A DNA stretch of 64,000 nucleotides from Paenibacillus sp. YPG26 (GCF_023704175.1 NZ_CP084530.1:3335001-3399000); one strand, 5' to 3'. Positions 48,047 through 57,819 are shown, counted from the first letter of the stretch. Program-made: numbers and translations. Notes: generated by a model not told the origin, from the letters alone.

Positions 48047-48075
48047 ACTTTATCATAAGGGTATAGCCGTGTCAA
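48047..48075 (-). promoter_or_regulatory. Sigma-A promoter of rpmG-secE-nusG
   Basis: TTGACA (48075-48070) and TAAAGT (48052-48047) are separated by 17 bases. The roughly 180-nt leader holds a CCCGAC-TAT-GTCGGG hairpin (47930-47916). The remaining part of the 433-bp gap up to sigH, 48076-48260, shows nothing recognisable. Confidence 0.7.
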
Positions 48076-48260
48076 TGAAAGAATGGCCTTGTTCCTGTGC
48101 GGATCCTGCCTGCCGATATTGTTCTTTTTCACTCTGAAGCCACTTCCCACTCATGTCTCAGTATGAACCCTTGTCCCTACCTCTAAACATCCTGATTACG
48201 AATCTAGCTCAGCGAATTGAAGGTAGAAAGCCAATATCCCCTAGATTAAGAGTGAAAAGA

Positions 48261-48282
48261 AAAAAAGACTCCATCATGAGTC
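48261..48282 (-). terminator. Rho-independent terminator of sigH
   Basis: GACTC and GAGTC form a short stem around ATGATG, followed by seven T on the minus strand, 17 bases after the sigH stop. Confidence 0.75.
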
Positions 48283-48298
48283 CTTTCTCTACTTGCTG

Positions 48299-48949
48299 CT
48301 ATAGTTCGTCGCGAACTTCTAAATATCGTTCAAGCTTCCGCTTAACACGCTGAAGAGCGTTATCTATTGATTTCACATGCCGTCTAAGATCGACCGCAAT
48401 TTCCTGATAAGATCTTCCGTCCAGATAGAGCATCAGTACCTTACGCTCCAGGTCACTGAGGATTTCGGACATCTTGTCTTCCAGTCCAACAAACTCTTCT
48501 TGATTGATAATAAGTTCTTCAGGATCAGACACCTGCGTGCCGCATATTACATCCAGCAGAGTACGATCGGAGTCCTCGTCATAGATAGGCTTGTCCAAAG
48601 ATACGTACGAATTGAGAGGAATATGCTTCTGCCTGGTGGCTGTCTTGATCGCAGTTATAATCTGCCTGGTAATACATAGCTCGGCGAAAGCCTTAAAGGA
48701 AGCAAGCTTATCACCCTTGAAGTCTCTGATCGATTTATAAAGACCGATCATGCCTTCCTGAATAATATCCTCCCGGTCAGCTCCTATTAGGAAATAGGAT
48801 CTTGCCTTGGCTCTGACGAAACTGCGATACTTATTGATCAAGTACTCCAGTGCTTCGCTGTCGCCTTCCCGGACTGCCTCGACAATGTCTTCATCACTTT
48901 GAATCTCATAGTCAAATTTCATCATTACTTTGAGGTCGACACTCAACAC
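48299..48949 (-). CDS. sigH: RNA polymerase sigma-H factor (SigH/Spo0H)
   Basis: The 216-residue sigma-70-family factor starts the transition to sporulation and competence in Bacillus. Region 2 contains FVRAKARSYFLIGADREDII, then SFKAFAELCITRQIITAIKT and RQKHIPLNSYVSLDKPIYDE; region 4 ends YQEIAVDLRRHVKSIDNALQ-RVKRKL. The start is a GTG at 48949, with a TTG one codon later as an alternative; GGAGGGATT lies just upstream. It follows rae1 in the conserved order and also has its own promoter. Confidence 0.96.
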   Translation of the reverse strand: MLSVDLKVMMKFDYEIQSDEDIVEAVREGDSEALEYLINKYRSFVRAKARSYFLIGADREDIIQEGMIGLYKSIRDFKGDKLASFKAFAELCITRQIITAIKTATRQKHIPLNSYVSLDKPIYDEDSDRTLLDVICGTQVSDPEELIINQEEFVGLEDKMSEILSDLERKVLMLYLDGRSYQEIAVDLRRHVKSIDNALQRVKRKLERYLEVRDEL

Positions 48950-49003
48950 AATCCCTCCGGCTGCAACGCACAGTGCCCCGTCACTTCAATCAAGTATACG
49001 ATC

Positions 49004-49033
49004 AGTATATATGATGGGGTGTAACAGCGTCAA
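49004..49033 (-). promoter_or_regulatory. Sigma-A promoter of sigH
   Basis: TTGACG (49033-49028) and TATACT (49009-49004) are separated by 18 bases, about 55 bp before the sigH start. AT-rich flanks fit the AbrB-controlled spo0H promoter of Bacillus, but no AbrB site can be called from sequence. Confidence 0.65.
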
Positions 49034-49105
49034 CCACATAAGTCCTAAATTTTGTAAAGTCGAACTTTGTCAAGAGCTATTGGAAGCATATCGGAATGTG
49101 CCTTT

Positions 49106-49630
49106 CTACTCTCTACGCCAACGTTCGAACATCTTTTTCACTTCAGGACTAAGCTTTCCTCCAAGCGTATTCCGGCTTGAATTCATGCGATCCTCGGCAA
49201 TTTTCGACTGAATCTCCCGCTCAATCTGTTCCACCTGGGTCAATAATTCCCTTGCCGGAATACGCAAGGCGCCCTGACCGAAGATCACATGCTGTTCAAC
49301 TAGGTCACTAGTCGCAACATATATCTGGCGACGCCGGTGGCTAAGCTCGCGTACGAGCCGCTCTATACACTCATCGGCAGTTTCTTTTTCACTTGTGAAG
49401 TAGATCTGTATCTTATTCTGTGCAAAAGATTTGCCATGCCCCGGTACCCGGTAAGCATCAAAAACAGCGATCACATGCCTGCCGGTATAAGCCTGATAAT
49501 CCGCCAGTCTCTCCAGCAGTCTGTCCCTGGCTTCCTGCAGCCCAATCTTGGACAGCTTGGTCAGCTCCGGCCAATCTCCGATCATGTTGTATCCATCTAC
49601 AAGGAGAACATCCCGCATCTCCTCCATCAT
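49106..49630 (-). CDS. rae1: Ribosome-associated A-site endonuclease Rae1 (YacP, NYN domain)
   Basis: A 174-residue PIN/NYN-fold RNase. In B. subtilis, Rae1 enters the ribosomal A site and cleaves certain mRNAs during translation. The N-terminal VLLVDGYNMIGDWPEL carries the catalytic Asp, and VIAVFDAYRV and DECIERLVREL-SHRR are further family blocks. It starts four bases after the rlmB stop; the ATG pair at 49630 and 49627 is equally possible. Confidence 0.93.
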   Translation of the reverse strand: MMEEMRDVLLVDGYNMIGDWPELTKLSKIGLQEARDRLLERLADYQAYTGRHVIAVFDAYRVPGHGKSFAQNKIQIYFTSEKETADECIERLVRELSHRRRQIYVATSDLVEQHVIFGQGALRIPARELLTQVEQIEREIQSKIAEDRMNSSRNTLGGKLSPEVKKMFERWRRE

Positions 49631-49634
49631 GAGC

Positions 49635-50405
49635 CTATCCCTGACTCTTGCGTCTGCGAAGAGTCTCGTACATGATTACACCCGCGGCAACGGATGCATT
49701 GAGCGAATTAAGCCGGCCAACCATTGGCAGCTTAAGAAGAACGTCACATTTTTCCCGGATCAGTCGGCCCATGCCCTTATTCTCGTTCCCAATCACAATG
49801 GCTACAGGCCCGGTAAATACGCCGTTATCATAAATTTCCTCTTTGGCAGTAACATCCGTTCCAACAATCCATACTCCCGCTTCCTTCAGCTGCTCCATAG
49901 TCTGGGCCAAATTTGTTACCCGGGCCACAGGCACATACTCCACTGCGCCCGCTGAGGTCTTGGACACTGTTGAAGTTATTGATGCGGACCGCCGCTTCGG
50001 AATGATTACTCCATGGACGCCCGTACATTCAGCCGTACGAAGAATAGAACCCAGGTTATGAGGGTCTTCAATCTCATCGAGCAGGAGTAAAAAAGGAGCT
50101 TCTTCCTTCTCCGCGGCTCTCGCGAGAAGGTCTTCCACCTCGGCATACGCATACGGAGCCACCTGGGCTGCAACGCCTTGATGCTGCAAATCCGGCACCA
50201 TTTGATCCAGCTTACGTCTGTCCACATGTTGAACGACAATGCCATTCTTTTTGGCTTCGGCAATAATAGGCTGTGTCAAGTGCTTCTGAGCACCTTCGGC
50301 TATCAGAATTTTGTTAATTGTGCGGCCGGCGCGAAGCGCCTCAAGCAGGGAATGCTTGCCGCCGATCCAGTCTTCGTTCGTGTTGTCCACCTGTATATCC
50401 TCCAA
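49635..50405 (-). CDS. rlmB: 23S rRNA (guanosine-2'-O-)-methyltransferase RlmB, SPOUT family
   Basis: A 256-residue SpoU-type methyltransferase that modifies G2251-equivalent 23S rRNA in E. coli (B. subtilis orthologue YacO). An N-terminal substrate-binding domain (GGKHSLLEALRAGRTINKIL) precedes the SPOUT knot with motif 1 EIEDPHNLGSILRTAECTGV, motif 2 VIGNENKGMGRLIREKCD and motif 3 MVGRLNSLNASVAAGVIMYE. It is separated from mrnC by the second repeat island. Confidence 0.94.
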   Translation of the reverse strand: MEDIQVDNTNEDWIGGKHSLLEALRAGRTINKILIAEGAQKHLTQPIIAEAKKNGIVVQHVDRRKLDQMVPDLQHQGVAAQVAPYAYAEVEDLLARAAEKEEAPFLLLLDEIEDPHNLGSILRTAECTGVHGVIIPKRRSASITSTVSKTSAGAVEYVPVARVTNLAQTMEQLKEAGVWIVGTDVTAKEEIYDNGVFTGPVAIVIGNENKGMGRLIREKCDVLLKLPMVGRLNSLNASVAAGVIMYETLRRRKSQG

Positions 50406-50446
50406 AGTAGGATTCCGAGGGGGGCCTCGGGCTCCCTTAATTTTTT

Positions 50447-50554
50447 TTCACAACCCTCCCAAACCCTCCCTTACCTAAGCATATGCTTACGACGTGGTTT
50501 TCCCTTTGGGAAAACCTTTAGGAGGGCCCCAAGGGCTACGCCCTCTGGACACCC
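50447..50554. repeat. Dispersed palindromic repeat family A, copy 4, with extended hairpin
   Basis: The flanks TTTCACAACCCTCCCAAACC and GGCCCCAAGGGCTACGCCCT match copy 2 (14424-14490). About 40 extra bases lie in the centre. They hold the palindrome AAGCATATGCTT and a perfect GGTTTTCCC-TTT-GGGAAAACC stem, framed by CCTAA/TTTAGG. Confidence 0.75.
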
Positions 50555-50613
50555 GGAATTGGAATAACAATAGGTGTATATAGAGGCGGGGTTTAGCCGG
50601 CTGGGTGGGAGGA

Positions 50614-50644
50614 GCGCTTGCCGCCCCTTTGGGGCCCGCTTTAC
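50614..50644. repeat. Dispersed repeat family B, copy 3
   Basis: GCGCTTGCCGCCCC-TTT-GGGGCCCGCTTTAC. The GCCCC/GGGGC arms pair around TTT. It matches the family-B copies in the rplQ-truA island. Confidence 0.7.
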
Positions 50645-50723
50645 TTGCTGCGGTGTTTAGTTGCCTGTTTCCGTTGGCGTGATACGCTGGGCTTTGGGCA
50701 CCCGGGCCGGCTGCGAGCGGTTA

Positions 50724-50755
50724 GCCGCTTGCCGCCCCCTTGGGGCCCGCTCTAC
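50724..50755. repeat. Dispersed repeat family B, copy 4
   Basis: GCCGCTTGCCGCCCC-CTT-GGGGCCCGCTCTAC, almost the same as copy 3 about 110 bp away and copy 2 at 14655. Confidence 0.7.
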
Positions 50756-50779
50756 TTTCGGCGCCCCTGCACTGGGCGT

Positions 50780-50940
50780 GACTGCTGCTGATTATGCAGT
50801 ACTGATCTTGCGTGCTAGGCATCGCTCTCCCTGCGGGACTCGGCTCACGTCTGCGCAGAGCTTGGTGCTGCTGATTGAGCTCTTTCTGGTCTTCCGTGCT
50901 CGGCATCGCTCTCCCTGCGGGATTTGCTTACTTCCCCAAG
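50780..50940. repeat. Imperfect 84-bp direct duplication
   Basis: Two blocks of about 80 bp each begin with TGCTGCTGATT and end with GCATCGCTCTCCCTGCGGGA, offset by 84 bases (second GCATCGCT at 50903 against 50819). The rest of the 537-bp gap between rlmB and mrnC is GC-rich repeat sequence with no credible gene. Confidence 0.65.
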
Positions 50941-50942
50941 AT

Positions 50943-51401
50943 CTAAGTCTTGGGACCGGACAGCATCAGATCAAGTCCATAGGTGATCAGATAGATCATC
51001 CGGTCTTGCTCGCCGCCGTAATACAGGTAACCGATCAATGCCTCGAACGCGGTGGCGTGACGGTAATCGATGACGTTCGCGTTCTTCGGCACGCTGCCGG
51101 ATTTGGCGTTGCGGCCCTGACGTACGACGTCAAGCTCGGCTTCCGTAAGCTCTGGCTCGATCAATGAGAGCAGCGTGGCCTGGGCCTTGGCGGAGACGAA
51201 CTTGGTTGACTGCACGTGCAAGTGATGCGGACGCAGGTTAGGCCGCGAGATGACATACTGCCGGACTGCTACTTCGAAGATGGCATCGCCGATATAGGCC
51301 AGTGCCAAGGGAGGGAGCAGCCGGGCCGGCTTGGATGACGGGTAAGGGAACCACAGCGGCGCTCCAGTGAGGCCGCTGTTCATATCGCCAGTATCTGTCA
51401 T
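50943..51401 (-). CDS. mrnC: Mini-ribonuclease III (MrnC)
   Basis: A 152-residue RNase III catalytic domain without the double-stranded RNA-binding domain; in B. subtilis it matures 23S rRNA termini. LALAYIGDAIFEVAVRQYVI holds the RNase III signature acidic residues, and KFVSAKAQATLL, RQGRNAKSG and YRHATAFEALIGYLYYGG follow. Its ATG overlaps the cysS stop by four bases (ATGA), as expected for translational coupling. Confidence 0.95.
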   Translation of the reverse strand: MTDTGDMNSGLTGAPLWFPYPSSKPARLLPPLALAYIGDAIFEVAVRQYVISRPNLRPHHLHVQSTKFVSAKAQATLLSLIEPELTEAELDVVRQGRNAKSGSVPKNANVIDYRHATAFEALIGYLYYGGEQDRMIYLITYGLDLMLSGPKT

Positions 51402-52801
51402 TTACGACGCCACCGCATACCCTGTGGTGTATCCTCAAGCAGGATGCCCTCAGCATCAAGCAGGTCCCGGATTTCATCGGCACGTGCCCAATTCTTGTTC
51501 TTCCGCGCTTCAGCACGCTCGGTGATGAGACGCTCGATATCTTCTGAAGGAAGCTCTGCGCTTTCAGCCGTATAGATCCGCAGCACTTTATTCATCTCAT
51601 CGAACACTTGCTTGGCGGCAATCAGATCCGCACTGCTGACAACCGCTTGACTCAGCAGGCAGTTCACCTCGTTCACCCATTCAAATACAGCTGTAATGGC
51701 ATCAGGGGTATTGAAATCGTCCTGCATCTTATCGTGAAACAGCTGACGAATGGCAGCAAGCTTAGCCGCCAGTTCAGGCGATACTTCACTGCCCGTGTCT
51801 CCAACCGCCTGAAGACGATGATTCAGGTTAACCACCGCATTTGCGATACGCTCTACGCTTTTCTCGGCCTGCTCCATGGTCTCCTCTGTGAAGTTCAGCG
51901 GATTCCGGTAATGGCTGGAGAGCATGAAGTAGCGGATAGCTTCCCGCTTATACATGTTACGAAGATCCTTGACAAGCACACCATTGCCGAGGGACTTCGA
52001 CATTTTTTCTCCGCTGATATTAATGAATCCGTTATGCATCCAGTAGTTCGCAAGCGGCTTGCCGGTAACAGCCTCAGACTGGGCTACCTCGCACTCATGG
52101 TGAGGGAACTGCAGATCCTGACCTCCGCCGTGAATGTCCAGTGTGTCCCCAAGCAGCTCGCGGGCCATCGCAGAGCATTCAATATGCCAGCCTGGTCTAC
52201 CATCGCCCCAAGGACTGGACCAATAAATCTCACCCGGTTTGGCCGCTTTCCAGAGCACGAAATCCTGTGGATTCTCTTTGCGCTCATCCACATTGATCCG
52301 GATGCCGAATTGCAGCTCCTCAATGTTCTGATGGGACAGCTTGCCGTATTCCTCGAATTTGCCAGTGCGGTAGAAGACGTCGCCCCCCTGCTCATAAGCA
52401 TACCCTCTGCGCTCAAGCTCCTTAATAAAATCAATAATCAAGGTCATATTCTCCGTAACCCGCGGATTGGCGGTCGCGCGGGGAATCCCGAGCCCTTCCA
52501 GGTCCTCATAGTAAGCCTTAATGAATGTCTCCGCGACAGTTGGGACTGTCGTGCCCATCTCATCCGCTTTGCGAATCAGCTTATCATCGACATCCGTAAA
52601 GTTGACAACAAAGTTCACGTCATATTCCAATGCTTCCAAATAGCTGCGTACCACATCAAAAAAGATAGCCGGACGCGCATTCCCAATATGAATATAACCG
52701 TAAACGGTAGGTCCGCATACATACACCTTGGCTTTGCCCGGCTCCTGGCTGACGAACCTTTCCTTCTTGCGGGTTAGTGTATTGTAGATGTGAAGTGCCA
52801 T
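51398..52801 (-). CDS. cysS: Cysteinyl-tRNA synthetase
   Basis: The 467-residue class I synthetase. The HIGH motif is YGYIHIGNARPAIFFD, with the zinc ligand Cys in VYVCGPTVYG; KMSKS is in GEKMSKSLGNGVLVKDL; WHIECSAMA and FPHHECEVAQSEA supply the remaining zinc ligands. It sits between cysE and mrnC in a three-gene operon controlled by the T-box in front of cysE. Confidence 0.97.
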   Translation of the reverse strand: MALHIYNTLTRKKERFVSQEPGKAKVYVCGPTVYGYIHIGNARPAIFFDVVRSYLEALEYDVNFVVNFTDVDDKLIRKADEMGTTVPTVAETFIKAYYEDLEGLGIPRATANPRVTENMTLIIDFIKELERRGYAYEQGGDVFYRTGKFEEYGKLSHQNIEELQFGIRINVDERKENPQDFVLWKAAKPGEIYWSSPWGDGRPGWHIECSAMARELLGDTLDIHGGGQDLQFPHHECEVAQSEAVTGKPLANYWMHNGFINISGEKMSKSLGNGVLVKDLRNMYKREAIRYFMLSSHYRNPLNFTEETMEQAEKSVERIANAVVNLNHRLQAVGDTGSEVSPELAAKLAAIRQLFHDKMQDDFNTPDAITAVFEWVNEVNCLLSQAVVSSADLIAAKQVFDEMNKVLRIYTAESAELPSEDIERLITERAEARKNKNWARADEIRDLLDAEGILLEDTPQGMRWRRK

Positions 52802-52867
52802 ACTAACATCCTTTCGTTTCTTGAGATACGGGTGTCTGAACCCTGCTGCTTGCTGTATAGTGTAATT

Positions 52868-53545
52868 TTAGCCTTTGTCCCCATGAGAGAGGACCTCCGC
52901 ACGCAGCTCCGCCCGTTCTTCCTTCAAATTCCTAAGCTCCTCTTGCAGCTCCTCGATCTCACGCTGGAGCACCCGCATCGTATCGACAACCGGGTCGGGC
53001 AGCTGGTGGCTGAGCCGGTCCATACGCACGCCTCCCTGCTTAACCACTTTACCCGGAATCCCCACCACGGTGCTGTTCGGAGGGATTTCCTTAAGAACCA
53101 CAGAGTTGGCTCCAATATTGCTCTGGGCTCCTACGGTGAACGAACCTAGAATTTTGGCACCCGAACCTATAACAACATTATTGCCAATTGTAGGGTGTCT
53201 TTTGCCTTTTTCTTTTCCGCTGCCGCCAAGGGTTACACCCTGATAGATCACCACGTCATCCCCGATTTCACAGGTCTCTCCAATGACAACGCCCATACCG
53301 TGGTCAATGAACAGACGATTCCCTATTGTTGCGCCCGGGTGAATCTCAATCCCCGTGAAGAATCGGCTAACCTGGGAGATGATACGGGCCACAGAGAACC
53401 ACTTTCTCCGGTAAAAGGCATTTGCAATCCGGTGACTCCATATAGCATGCAGTCCAGAATAAGTAAAGACGACCTCGAACCAGCCTCGTGCCGCGGGATC
53501 ATTGTCCAGCACTGCTTCAATATCTGATCTCATCTTCTTAAACAT
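52868..53545 (-). CDS. cysE: Serine O-acetyltransferase
   Basis: Makes O-acetylserine, the acceptor for sulfide in cysteine synthesis. The 225-residue protein has an N-terminal helical region and the left-handed beta-helix of hexapeptide repeats ([40 protein letters not shown]). The active-site His lies in [10 protein letters not shown]. The C-terminal tail (about residues 190-225) is a Glu/Leu/Arg-rich helix. First gene after the T-box leader; cysH-sat elsewhere in the window supplies sulfite for the same pathway. Confidence 0.96.
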   Translation of the reverse strand: MFKKMRSDIEAVLDNDPAARGWFEVVFTYSGLHAIWSHRIANAFYRRKWFSVARIISQVSRFFTGIEIHPGATIGNRLFIDHGMGVVIGETCEIGDDVVIYQGVTLGGSGKEKGKRHPTIGNNVVIGSGAKILGSFTVGAQSNIGANSVVLKEIPPNSTVVGIPGKVVKQGGVRMDRLSHQLPDPVVDTMRVLQREIEELQEELRNLKEERAELRAEVLSHGDKG

Positions 53546-53579
53546 AAGCTATGCCCCCTCCCCCGTAAGTCCCTGACTA

Positions 53580-53905
53580 TACTAAAAAAAGCGCCCCCGC
53601 AGCTTTCGCTGCAGAGACGCCTTACACGCGGTCCCACTCTGCTTAAATGCCGCAGCCTCTGTATAACAGAGTCCGAGACATTTCTCTCAAACGTCCTTAA
53701 CGGGGACGATACGGCGGAATCTACCCGCGCACTTTAGCGCGCTCAATTCCACAGCTCCCGGGTGCATTTCCGCCGAATGCATTTAGATAACTCGCAGCCT
53801 GGCGGCGCGTGGCCACCGGTTATCTTCTCTGATAAATACATCAATAAGCGTACTTCTCCCGATCTGTGCTTTTGGGTTGTAATCGAAGTTATAACTGTTC
53901 AATAG
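53580..53905 (-). ncRNA. T-box riboswitch upstream of cysE-cysS-mrnC
   Basis: The leader carries the T-box core AGAGTGGGACCGCG (minus strand, 53643-53629), which pairs with the CCA end of uncharged tRNA. It is followed by an intrinsic terminator, GCGTCTCTGCAGC-GAAA-GCTGCGGGGGCGC plus seven T (53620-53584). A long stem I with several loops lies upstream (to about 53880). Context says tRNA-Cys; TGC triplets occur in the specifier region, but I could not fix which one is read. When tRNA-Cys is uncharged, the antiterminator forms and the operon is read. Confidence 0.9.
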
Positions 53906-53956
53906 CTTTCTTCTATATTAACGAAAAGAAATCGAACTGACAAGAAGATTCGCCGC

Positions 53957-55417
53957 CTAAGCACCCCGAATTTGAGATTTAAGGCGGTCTAAGACACGAT
54001 CTTTACCCAGAAGGTAGATAGTCTGGTTCAAATCACGTCCATGCATTTGTCCTGTGAGGGCAACACGGATAGGCATGAACAGCTGTTTGCCTTTGTAACC
54101 CGTCTCTTTCTGCACTTCTTTAATTAACACAGCCATGCTCGAAGCCGAGAATTCCGAAGCTTGTTCAACTTTAGCCAGGAAGGCCTGCAGCACTTCAGGC
54201 ACCTGAGGCTCTGATAATACAGACGCAGCTTCCGCATCCAGCTCCATATGTGTACGGAAGAACAAGGCTGACAGCTCAACAATATCGGAAGCCGATGTCA
54301 TCTGCTCCTGATAGAGGGCAACGAGCGACTTGGCCCAGCTGAGCTGTTCTTCTGTAAGCTGTTCCGGGAGACGGGACGCCTTCTGCAGCTGTGGAATCGC
54401 AAGTGCAGCGATCTGTTCCGGGTCTGAATTCTTGATATAAGTGTTATTAATATGCGCCAGCTTATTTGTATCAAAGACTGCCGGGCTCTTCGAAAGCCGG
54501 TTCGCATCAAAGATGGAGATAAGCTCTTCCCGGGAGAAGATCTCCTCTTCCCCTTCCGGCGACCAGCCGAGTAAGGCAATGAAGTTAAACATCGCTTCAG
54601 GCAGGTAGCCAAGCTGCTCGTACTGCTCAATGAACTGAATAACCGATTCATCCCGCTTGCTCAGCTTCTTGTGATTCTCACCCACGATCAAGGTCATGTG
54701 TCCGAATTTTGGCGGCTCCCAGCCAAATGCTTCATAGATCATCAATTGGCGGGGTGTATTGGAGATATGGTCTTCTCCGCGAAGCACGTGGGAGATCTTC
54801 ATCAGGTAATCATCCAGCACAACGGCAAAGTTGTACGTTGGAATGCCGTCCTTCTTCACAATGACGAAATCTCCGGATATATTGGACTCGAAGGAGATTG
54901 GTCCTTTTACCAGATCATCAAAAGCGTAGGTCTTGTTCTCAGGTACACGGAATCTGATGCTTGCCGTGCGGCCTTCAGCCTCGTAGGCCTTCTGCTGCTC
55001 TTCCGTCAAATCACGGTGTCTGCCCGAGTAGCGCGGGGTCTCTCCTCTGGCCGTCTGCTCTTCCCGCTCCTGCTCAAGCTCCTCTTCCGTACAATAACAG
55101 CGGTAAGCAAGACCCTTGTCCAGCAGCTCCTGCCAGTACTGACGGTAGATGTCAAGACGCTCCGTCTGCCGGTAAGGACCGTAATCCCCGCCGACATCGA
55201 CACTCTCATCCCAGTTCATCCCCAACCATTTCAGGTACTTCAGCTGGCTCTCTTCGCCGCCTTCAATATTGCGCTTCACATCGGTATCTTCTATACGAAT
55301 AATGAATTTGCCCCCTAGATTACGGGCGAACAAGTAGTTGAATAGTGCCGTTCTTGCATTACCAATATGTAAATGACCTGTTGGACTCGGCGCATACCGA
55401 ACACGAACTTCTGTCAT
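53957..55417 (-). CDS. gltX: Glutamyl-tRNA synthetase
   Basis: The 486-residue class I synthetase; in Firmicutes it also mischarges tRNA-Gln for Gat[23 protein letters not shown] is the HIGH region and [20 protein letters not shown] carries the KLSKR motif. It lies between ispF and the cysE T-box, as in Bacillus. No terminator is visible before the T-box leader, so some transcripts may continue. Confidence 0.97.
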   Translation of the reverse strand: MTEVRVRYAPSPTGHLHIGNARTALFNYLFARNLGGKFIIRIEDTDVKRNIEGGEESQLKYLKWLGMNWDESVDVGGDYGPYRQTERLDIYRQYWQELLDKGLAYRCYCTEEELEQEREEQTARGETPRYSGRHRDLTEEQQKAYEAEGRTASIRFRVPENKTYAFDDLVKGPISFESNISGDFVIVKKDGIPTYNFAVVLDDYLMKISHVLRGEDHISNTPRQLMIYEAFGWEPPKFGHMTLIVGENHKKLSKRDESVIQFIEQYEQLGYLPEAMFNFIALLGWSPEGEEEIFSREELISIFDANRLSKSPAVFDTNKLAHINNTYIKNSDPEQIAALAIPQLQKASRLPEQLTEEQLSWAKSLVALYQEQMTSASDIVELSALFFRTHMELDAEAASVLSEPQVPEVLQAFLAKVEQASEFSASSMAVLIKEVQKETGYKGKQLFMPIRVALTGQMHGRDLNQTIYLLGKDRVLDRLKSQIRGA

Positions 55418-55474
55418 TGAAATCCCCTCCGCGTACTAATTATAATAAAGCCCTCTTCCATCCGTATCCCACGA

Positions 55475-55957
55475 TCATAGCATATCTTTGACAAGGCAGA
55501 CAACACACTGTGCAGCAATCCCCTCGCCTCGTCCCGTGAAGCCCAGCTGCTCTGTGGTCGTCGCTTTCACATTGACCTGATCCACCTGTGCACCAAGCGC
55601 AGAAGCAATCACCTCTACCATTTGGGGAATGTACGGAGCCATCTTTGGACGCTGGGCAATAATCGTAGCATCGAGATTTCCAAGCACATATCCCTTGTTC
55701 AGCGCTTTCTCCCACACTTCCTTCAAGAGCTTAAGGCTGTCCGCGTCCTTGAATTCCGGATCTGTATCGGGAAAATGCCGGCCGATATCCCCTTCTCCAA
55801 TAGCCCCCAAGATGGCATCACTGATCGTATGCAGCAGCACATCGGCGTCTGAGTGCCCCAGAAGGCCCTTTTCATAAGGAATCGTCACCCCGCCAATTAT
55901 GCAGGGTCTTCCCTCTACCAGCTGGTGTACGTCAAATCCTTGTCCTACTCTAATCAT
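55475..55957 (-). CDS. ispF: 2-C-methyl-D-erythritol 2,4-cyclodiphosphate synthase
   Basis: Fifth enzyme of the MEP isoprenoid pathway. The ATG at 55957 ([19 protein letters not shown]) gives 160 residues; the frame extends upstream into ispD without a start site. Metal ligands are Asp and His in GFDVHQL and His in [31 protein letters not shown] and [12 protein letters not shown] are conserved. It starts one base after the ispD stop. Confidence 0.97.
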   Translation of the reverse strand: MIRVGQGFDVHQLVEGRPCIIGGVTIPYEKGLLGHSDADVLLHTISDAILGAIGEGDIGRHFPDTDPEFKDADSLKLLKEVWEKALNKGYVLGNLDATIIAQRPKMAPYIPQMVEVIASALGAQVDQVNVKATTTEQLGFTGRGEGIAAQCVVCLVKDML

Positions 55958-55958
55958 G

Positions 55959-56672
55959 TCAACCTCTCCCCGTCTTCTCTTTAGTCCTGATGAAATCGGC
56001 ATAATCCAAGTCTTCAGGCGTGGTAATTTTGATGTTGCTGTAACTGCCTTCAACCACCTTGACAGCCACCCCTAACCGCTCAACCAGCATGGAGTCGTCG
56101 GTCCCAAGGAAGCCATCCTTCAGTGCCTCTTCGTGAGCCCTCTTGAGATCAGAATGCCGAAAAGCCTGCGGGGTCTGGATAGCCCACAAGCTGCGGCGAT
56201 CAGGGGTTGAAGTCACATAGGCCTGATCATTAACCTGCTTGACGGTGTCCTTCACAGGCACAGCCAGGATTGAAGCTCCGTCCTGCATGGCTGCTTCATA
56301 GCATGCCGTGACCTGAGCTTCGCTGACGAAAGGCCTTACCCCGTCATGGACGAGGACCCATTCGCAGTCCGTTTCAAGCAGTCCTTTATAAACCGAGTGC
56401 TGGCGTTCAGCCCCGCCCGGTATCACTTTTACTGTATGTTCCATTCCATACGCCCTGACCCAATCCTGACATCTGGGTACATCCAGCTCTCCGGTTACAA
56501 GTACGATCTCCTTAATAAAGGGAAGCCGTACAAACACTTCAAGCGTATGAACGAAGATGGGCTTGTCCTCTAGCAGCAGATACTGCTTGCTCTCCTTCGT
56601 TCCCATCCGGGTTCCCCTGCCGGCAGCCACCACGATGACCGCTGCTTCCCGATTGTTAGATTCCACTGTCAT
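55959..56672 (-). CDS. ispD: 2-C-methyl-D-erythritol 4-phosphate cytidylyltransferase
   Basis: Third enzyme of the MEP pathway, 237 residues. The CTP-binding loop is [20 protein letters not shown], followed by [12 protein letters not shown] and [20 protein letters not shown]. It overlaps functionally and nearly physically with ispF and follows yacL by 61 bp. Confidence 0.97.
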   Translation of the reverse strand: MTVESNNREAAVIVVAAGRGTRMGTKESKQYLLLEDKPIFVHTLEVFVRLPFIKEIVLVTGELDVPRCQDWVRAYGMEHTVKVIPGGAERQHSVYKGLLETDCEWVLVHDGVRPFVSEAQVTACYEAAMQDGASILAVPVKDTVKQVNDQAYVTSTPDRRSLWAIQTPQAFRHSDLKRAHEEALKDGFLGTDDSMLVERLGVAVKVVEGSYSNIKITTPEDLDYADFIRTKEKTGRG

Positions 56673-56733
56673 CCCTGCCCCACAAGTAATATAAGCAAAG
56701 CTGCCTCATACAGCCTTCCTCATCATACCGTGT

Positions 56734-57819
56734 TTACTGGGCTTTTTCCAACAGTTTCGGTTTGGCAAAAATCATCCGGCCCGCCGAGGTCTGCAGCACA
56801 CTGGTCACAAGCACCTCAGTTACCGTGCCAATGTAATCTCTGCCTCCTTCGACTACAATCATGGTCCCATCATCAAGATATGCTACGCCTTGTCCATGCT
56901 CTTTGCCGTCCTTGATCACCTGCACCATAATCTCCTCACCAGGAAGCACGACCGGCTTAACCGCATTAGCCAGATCATTGATATTCAGCACAGATACGCC
57001 TTGAAGCTCACAGACCTTGTTCAAATTGAAGTCATTGGTTACGACCTTCCCCTGCAGAACCTTGGCGAGCTTGACCAGCTTGCTGTCCACTTCGGAGATA
57101 TCTTCAAAGTCCCCTTCATAGATCAGCACCTTGACATCGAGCTCCTTCTGAATTTTGTTCAGGATATCAAGCCCGCGGCGTCCCCGGTTGCGCTTGAGCA
57201 GATCCGATGAATCGGCAATATGCTGCAGCTCTTCAAGCACGAACTCCGGAATAACGATAGTCCCCTCAATAAAGCCTGTTTTGCAAATATCAGCGATTCG
57301 CCCGTCTATAATGACACTGGTATCCAGGATCTTGTGTTCTTGAGTCCAGGTCTCTTCTTCCCGGGCAGAACCCCATTTCCCTGACTTCCACAGCGAGGAG
57401 AGCTCATCTTTCTTCTCCATACCCACACGCAGACCCATATAACCGCATAGCCAGGTAAATACCAGCTGAACAACCTCTCTGAGGCTTCCTAACCATGATA
57501 AACCGGGGTAGACCATTAACGAAAGAAGAAGTCCCGCAGTAAGACCTGCCGTACCCGCAGCCAAATCCCCCATAGGAATTTGGGTCAAAGCTTGAATCCA
57601 TACACGAATCCGTCTGGACAATGTCTCCGCAAATAATGAAAAGAGGAACATAAAGAGACTGGCGCCAAGGACTGCAAAGAGCAAATGTCCACCTACTGGC
57701 CCCATACCATTCAACAAGTCTTGAAAGGAAGCTGGCAGAAGGTCAACTAAATTTTGCGAAGTGTAACCGGACCAAGCCCCAATAAGTCCTGCTAGAATTA
57801 GAAAAGTTCTCTTTAACAT
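56734..57819 (-). CDS. yacL: Membrane protein with PIN and TRAM domains (YacL)
   Basis: A 361-residue protein with four N-terminal membrane segments (about residues 1-110), a PIN nuclease-like domain ([52 protein letters not shown]) and a C-terminal TRAM RNA-binding domain (about 290-350). It is a conserved Firmicute gene of unclear role between disA and ispD; RNA processing is inferred from the domains. The ATG at 57819 ([14 protein letters not shown]) is 11 bases after AAGGAGG; a GTG overlapping that site is unlikely. Confidence 0.92.
   Translation of the reverse strand: MLKRTFLILAGLIGAWSGYTSQNLVDLLPASFQDLLNGMGPVGGHLLFAVLGASLFMFLFSLFAETLSRRIRVWIQALTQIPMGDLAAGTAGLTAGLLLSLMVYPGLSWLGSLREVVQLVFTWLCGYMGLRVGMEKKDELSSLWKSGKWGSAREEETWTQEHKILDTSVIIDGRIADICKTGFIEGTIVIPEFVLEELQHIADSSDLLKRNRGRRGLDILNKIQKELDVKVLIYEGDFEDISEVDSKLVKLAKVLQGKVVTNDFNLNKVCELQGVSVLNINDLANAVKPVVLPGEEIMVQVIKDGKEHGQGVAYLDDGTMIVVEGGRDYIGTVTEVLVTSVLQTSAGRMIFAKPKLLEKAQ

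Noticed and set aside
48076..48260. Hidden tRNA or small gene between rpmG promoter and sigH
   Set aside because: No cloverleaf, no T-loop consensus and no frame with a ribosome binding site was found; a 66-codon plus-strand frame at 48153 overlaps sigH and has no start signal.
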